A DNA stretch of 64,000 nt from Fusibacter_C sp942493125 (GTDB taxonomy: Bacteria > Bacillota > Clostridia > Peptostreptococcales > Acidaminobacteraceae). Below the pieces are notes generated by a model, which saw nothing but the letters and a program-made list of their open reading frames with translations, was not told the DNA's origin and did not search any database. A program made the position numbers and the translations under genes. Shown piece after piece: positions 60,538 through 64,000 of this stretch (its first letter is position 1; the number at the start of each line of letters is the position of its first letter). Where the stretch lies: positions 682,001 through 746,000 of the forward strand of contig OW818667.1 in NCBI GenBank assembly GCA_942493125.1, in the 5' to 3' direction.

Positions 60538-61788
60538 TTAATCGTTCAATTTGTGTACGAATAAACCACTTCTGAGTTTAGGCTCAAACCAAGTAGATTT
60601 AGGTGGCATAACTTCGCCAGCGTTTGCGATGTCGATCAAATCGTCCATCGTCGTTGGGTACATTGAAAATGCCACTGCAAAGCCTTCTTCAGCTCTTTTT
60701 TCAAGCTCTTTAAGCCCTCTAATACCGCCTACGAAATCGATGCGATTATCAGTTCTTGGGTTTTCGATACCTAATATTGGGTGAAGGAGGTTTTTCTGAA
60801 GAATTGAAACATCAAGTCTATCTACAGGATCTTGTTCGTTGAATGTACCTTCTTTAGCAGTGAGTTGGTACCATGCTTTATCCAAGAACATACCGAAAGT
60901 AGCGCGCTTCATTGGTTTAAACGGCTCATCTTGATCCAATTTTACAACGTCAAACTTTTCAGAAACTGCAGCTAAAAATGCTTCTTGTGTGTGACCAAAA
61001 AGATCCTTAACAACGCGGTTATAGTCCATGATAAATAAATCTTCGTCTGGGAAAATAACTGCCATGAAGTAGTTGAACTCTTCAGAACCATCGTAATTAG
61101 GGAATTCTTCTCTACGCTTCAAACCAACTTTTACAGAAGAAGCCGATCTGTGGTGACCGTCTGCGATGTAAAGGTAATCGATGCCGTCAAAGATCTCAGC
61201 CACTCTACTAACTAAACTTAAATCGTCAAGCTTCCAGAATATGTGCGTGATCGCATCATCAGACGTGAAGTTGTAAATCGGCATGTGGAATTTGATCCAA
61301 TCGTTTACGATTCTGTTGATTTCTTCATTTTTTCTATAAGTTAAAAAGACAGGCTCTGTGTTTGCATCACAGTAATCAAAGTTGTTGATTCTGTCGATTT
61401 CTTTAGTTGGTCTAGTGAACTCATGCTTTTTGATGATGTCGTTCATGTAATCGTCAATAGACGTACAAGCAACGATACCTGTTTGAACGCGGCCATTCAT
61501 CAATTGTCTATAAATATAGTAAATAGGCTCTTGATCTTGGCTCATGATACCATCAGCAATGAATTTGTCCAAATTTTTTCTTGCTGTTTCATAAACAAGC
61601 TTGTCATAATCGCCCACTGAATCTGGTAAATCGATTTCAGAACGCACGATATGCAAGTATGAATTTGGGTTACCTTCTGCCATTTGTTTCGCTTCTTTTC
61701 TGTTCATTACGTCGTAAGGAAGACATGCTACTTGCTCAGCAAGTTCTTGCTTAGGAATTACACCTTTAAACGGTCTTACTATTGCCAC
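60538..61788 (-). CDS. DUF1015-family protein in the serine operon
   Basis: This 416-residue cytoplasmic protein has the DUF1015 patterns: AIVRPFKGVIP, LPYDVMNRKEA, PNSYLHIVRSEIDLP, YIADGHHRSASS and MAVIFPDEDLFIMDYNRVV. The biochemical role is not established to my knowledge. It ends a class V aminotransferase-SerA operon, starting 25 bp after serA. As no phosphoserine phosphatase is present, a role in the last step or in serine phosphate handling is possible. GGAGG stands 9 nt before the ATG. Confidence 0.88.
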   Translation of the reverse strand: MAIVRPFKGVIPKQELAEQVACLPYDVMNRKEAKQMAEGNPNSYLHIVRSEIDLPDSVGDYDKLVYETARKNLDKFIADGIMSQDQEPIYYIYRQLMNGRVQTGIVACTSIDDYMNDIIKKHEFTRPTKEIDRINNFDYCDANTEPVFLTYRKNEEINRIVNDWIKFHMPIYNFTSDDAITHIFWKLDDLSLVSRVAEIFDGIDYLYIADGHHRSASSVKVGLKRREEFPNYDGSEEFNYFMAVIFPDEDLFIMDYNRVVKDLFGHTQEAFLAAVSEKFDVVKLDQDEPFKPMKRATFGMFLDKAWYQLTAKEGTFNEQDPVDRLDVSILQKNLLHPILGIENPRTDNRIDFVGGIRGLKELEKRAEEGFAVAFSMYPTTMDDLIDIANAGEVMPPKSTWFEPKLRSGLFVHKLND

Positions 61789-61813
61789 AATATACCTCCA
61801 TCAAATCCAATTC

Positions 61814-62728
61814 TTATAGGTTGAAATGCGTATTAATAACAACAATCGTTTCATCGCCGATACGCTCTTGAGCTTCACCAGTCGATGCACCAATATGTGG
61901 TGTTGCAGAAACTTTTGGATGGTTGATCAATTCAAGATTTTTCGTTGGTTCTTCTTCAAATACGTCAATACCAGCACCAGCTACTTTATTTGAGTTCAAT
62001 GCTTCAAGTAAGTCCGCTTCGTCGACAACGCCGCCTCTAGCAGTGTTGATGATGTAAACACCGTCTTTCATCATGTCGAATTGTTCTTTTTTGAGTGTTG
62101 CACCTGTAACTTTATCGAAAGGAATGTGAAGCGAAATAAAATCGGCCACTTTTAAAAGGTCGTTCATTGGAAGATATTCAAATTGGCTATATTCTTCAAG
62201 CTTGCCTCTTCTATTTGTGTAGACGACTTTCATGCCTAGCGCTTTTGCGCGGATAGCCACTTCATATGAAATTCTACCCATGCCGATCAAACCTAAAGTT
62301 TTACCAGAAAGCTCAACACCGTTGTATTTGTTTTTGTTCCACTCGCCATTTCTCATAGTAAAATTCGAAATGTGAATAAAACGCGCAACTGCAAACATAT
62401 GGCCGATTGCGAGTTCAGCTACGGCAGCACTGCTTGAATTTGGCGTGTTTTTAACAGTAAATCCGTTCTCTGCAGCATAGACATGATCTATGTTGTCAAT
62501 ACCTACGCCAGCTCTAATCATAAGCTTAAGACGGCTGCCTTTAACTTGATCGATTAAATCTTTACGTAATTTTGTAGCTGATCTGATAACAACGACATCT
62601 GAATCTTTAAGTTGCTCGATTAGCGCGTCGCCATCGTAATGCGTCGTATCCACTAAATGGCCTTGAGCAACCAATTGATCGACAGCACTTTTGTCCATTC
62701 CGTCATTTGCTAAAATCTTTAATTGCAT
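61814..62728 (-). CDS. serA: D-3-phosphoglycerate dehydrogenase, short form
   Basis: This 304-residue NAD-dependent enzyme starts serine synthesis from 3-phosphoglycerate. The nucleotide motif reads GLIGMGRISYEVAIRAKALG, with Ser in place of the third Gly. The catalytic Arg, Glu and His lie in NTARGGVVDE, DVFEEEP and SATPHIGAST. The ACT/regulatory domain is absent, as in short SerA forms. The ATG at 62728 is 8 nt after GGAGGG; two nearer or upstream ATGs fit the ribosome site poorly. Confidence 0.93.
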   Translation of the reverse strand: MQLKILANDGMDKSAVDQLVAQGHLVDTTHYDGDALIEQLKDSDVVVIRSATKLRKDLIDQVKGSRLKLMIRAGVGIDNIDHVYAAENGFTVKNTPNSSSAAVAELAIGHMFAVARFIHISNFTMRNGEWNKNKYNGVELSGKTLGLIGMGRISYEVAIRAKALGMKVVYTNRRGKLEEYSQFEYLPMNDLLKVADFISLHIPFDKVTGATLKKEQFDMMKDGVYIINTARGGVVDEADLLEALNSNKVAGAGIDVFEEEPTKNLELINHPKVSATPHIGASTGEAQERIGDETIVVINTHFNL

Positions 62729-62755
62729 CTTCATGTCCCTCCGATTCATAAACTA

Positions 62756-62777
62756 GGGCAATTGCTCGCAATTGCCC
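62756..62777 (-). other. Perfect 22-bp inverted repeat between aminotransferase and serA
   Basis: GGGCAATTGC and GCAATTGCCC are separated by only two bases. No T-run follows on the minus strand, so it is not a classical terminator. It stands 20 nt before the serA ribosome site. Confidence 0.7.
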
Positions 62778-62786
62778 TGATTGTTA

Positions 62787-63857
62787 TTATAATCCAAGAA
62801 TTTCTTCTATCACTGATAATAATGTTTTAAGTTCGTCCATAGAAGTATCTGCCATATGTGCAATACGGAACGTCAAGTCTTTCAATTTGCCATAACCATT
62901 TGAAATAAGGTAGCCGCGTTTTCCAAGTTCTTTATTGAGATCTGATACGTTGATTTCTTTAGTGTTTCTGATCGTCGTCAACGTGTTTGATGCATATTTT
63001 TCCTCTGCTAACATTTCGAAGTGTTTGTTTGCCCACTCTCTTGTGACTTTCGCCATCTCTAAATGTCTTGCAAATCTGTTTTCAAGGCCTTCAGCTAATA
63101 TGTTATCAAGTTGATAATCAAGTGCGAACATATGTGCCAATGAAGGTGTTGATGGGTATTGATAATCTTTGTCTTTAATATATTGGTACATTTCTAACAA
63201 GTCGAAGTATAAACCTCTAAATTCAACTTGTTTCGCAGCTTCAATTGCTTTTTCAGAGATAGAACAAATTGAAAGACCTGCTGGTAAACCCAAGCATTTT
63301 TGAGTCGATGTGATACAGATATCCACGCCTAACTTATCTACTTCAATTTTTGTTCCGCCCATTGAGCTTACAGTGTCCATACAGAAAATGACATCAGGGT
63401 ATTTTTTAATGACTGCTGCAATTTCTTCAACAGGGTTCATAATCGCCGTTGATGTTTCGTTGTGAGTGATTGTAATTAAATCATATTTTCCAGTAGCTAA
63501 AGCTTCTTCAACCATTTCTGGTGTTGTAGGCTTGCCGAGTTCAGATTTGAAAATATCCGCAGGCACGTTGTTCGCTTGCGCCATTTTGTACCATCTGTCA
63601 CCAAATGCGCCAACTGAAAAAACAGCTGCTCTCTTGCGCGTACAAGATCTGATAGCACCTTCCATAAGACCACTACCTGATGAAGTCGATAACAAGATTT
63701 CGTTTTCAGTGTACATCACTTTTTTAAGTTTTTCTGAAATACTTCTTTGTAATGCAGACGCTTCTTTTCCTCTATGGCTGATCTGAGGAGTTGCCATCTT
63801 TAAAAGAACATCTTCTCTAACATCTACAGGACCTGGAATAAACAATTTCTTATGCAT
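62787..63857 (-). CDS. serC: Class V aminotransferase (phosphoserine / serine-pyruvate type)
   Basis: This 356-residue PLP enzyme has FIPGPVDVREDVL, STSSGSGLMEGAIRS, FCMDTVSSMGGT and ITSTQKCLGLPAG with the Schiff-base Lys. The family includes alanine-glyoxylate and serine-pyruvate aminotransferases and an archaeal/clostridial phosphoserine aminotransferase type. With serA directly after it, phosphoserine formation from 3-phosphohydroxypyruvate is the best inference. GAGGTG stands 6 nt before the ATG. Confidence 0.88.
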   Translation of the reverse strand: MHKKLFIPGPVDVREDVLLKMATPQISHRGKEASALQRSISEKLKKVMYTENEILLSTSSGSGLMEGAIRSCTRKRAAVFSVGAFGDRWYKMAQANNVPADIFKSELGKPTTPEMVEEALATGKYDLITITHNETSTAIMNPVEEIAAVIKKYPDVIFCMDTVSSMGGTKIEVDKLGVDICITSTQKCLGLPAGLSICSISEKAIEAAKQVEFRGLYFDLLEMYQYIKDKDYQYPSTPSLAHMFALDYQLDNILAEGLENRFARHLEMAKVTREWANKHFEMLAEEKYASNTLTTIRNTKEINVSDLNKELGKRGYLISNGYGKLKDLTFRIAHMADTSMDELKTLLSVIEEILGL

Positions 63858-63893
63858 TCAAATCACCTCAAAATTATTATTTAAATCATGTTT

Positions 63894-63922
63894 ATCATAT
63901 CATTTTACACGATGAATAACAA
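63894..63922 (-). promoter_or_regulatory. Promoter of the serine operon
   Basis: On the minus strand TTGTTA (63917-63922), a 17-bp spacer and TATGAT (63894-63899), about 30 bp before the start codon. Confidence 0.55.
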
Positions 63923-64000
63923 TATTTGTCCCGGGAAGTTTTACCTTAAATCTTTAAATTAATTTCATATATTCAAATTTTGTTGTAAATATGGAAGCTG

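Overview
The window looks like chromosomal DNA of a low-GC, Gram-positive anaerobe of the Clostridia (Bacillota). Strong GGAGG ribosome sites, frequent TTG/GTG starts, a V-type ATPase, DegS/DegU and KdpD/KdpE-type two-component systems, PadR regulators, a lipoteichoic-acid synthase, a bactofilin and histidine ammonia-lyase all fit this. I cannot name the genus. Most genes lie on the minus strand. No tRNA, rRNA, CRISPR array, insertion sequence or prophage was seen.

Layout. 1-5.4 kb: a V-ATPase operon (H-I-K-E-C-F-A, with A leaving the left edge); its proteolipid carries the residues of sodium-binding rotors. 5.6-11.9 kb: a DMT exporter, then a potassium block made of TPR protein, RCK-N protein, RCK protein and TrkH, followed by a short KdpD-like kinase and KdpE-like regulator. 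11.9-20.3 kb: an iron alcohol dehydrogenase, an M29 aminopeptidase, an MFS-PadR-ChrA operon, and a PadR-DUF1048-DUF1048-KTR-ABC exporter cassette. 20.5-30.3 kb: accessory genes, namely a lipoprotein, a divergent WYL regulator/effector-binding pair, a TetR-oxidoreductase-nitroreductase operon, a secreted PI-PLC with a PKD-like domain, and a TetR-membrane protein-flavodoxin operon whose flavodoxin is frameshifted.

30.7-44.6 kb: housekeeping and signalling genes: RlmCD-type rRNA methyltransferase, HtrA protease with Hsp20, an OmpR/HK pair, M18 aminopeptidase, DegU/DegS, CheW, a DUF896 protein, HutH and a YgiQ radical-SAM protein. 44.6-50.4 kb: a MarR regulator and a giant signalling gene (pseudokinase, AAA-type ATPase, TPR array, GAF-like, GGDEF) that is interrupted at a T8 run in a UUU-UGA-C context like the prfB recoding site. 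50.6-54.1 kb: envelope genes (M23 peptidase, bactofilin, LTA synthase). 54.3-54.6 kb: a gap that looks like an independent structured-RNA gene with its own promoter and terminator. 54.6-64 kb: RluD-type pseudouridine synthase, an unknown protein, threonine aldolase, a YtvI/AI-2E permease, a large glutamine synthetase, and a serine operon (class V aminotransferase, SerA, DUF1015).

The points most worth following are the split pseudokinase-GGDEF gene, the candidate ncRNA before ltaS, a 13-bp motif repeated in five places at or near intergenic sequence, and the serine operon with no visible phosphoserine phosphatase. Two single-base homopolymer frameshifts in one window also raise the possibility of base-level assembly errors.
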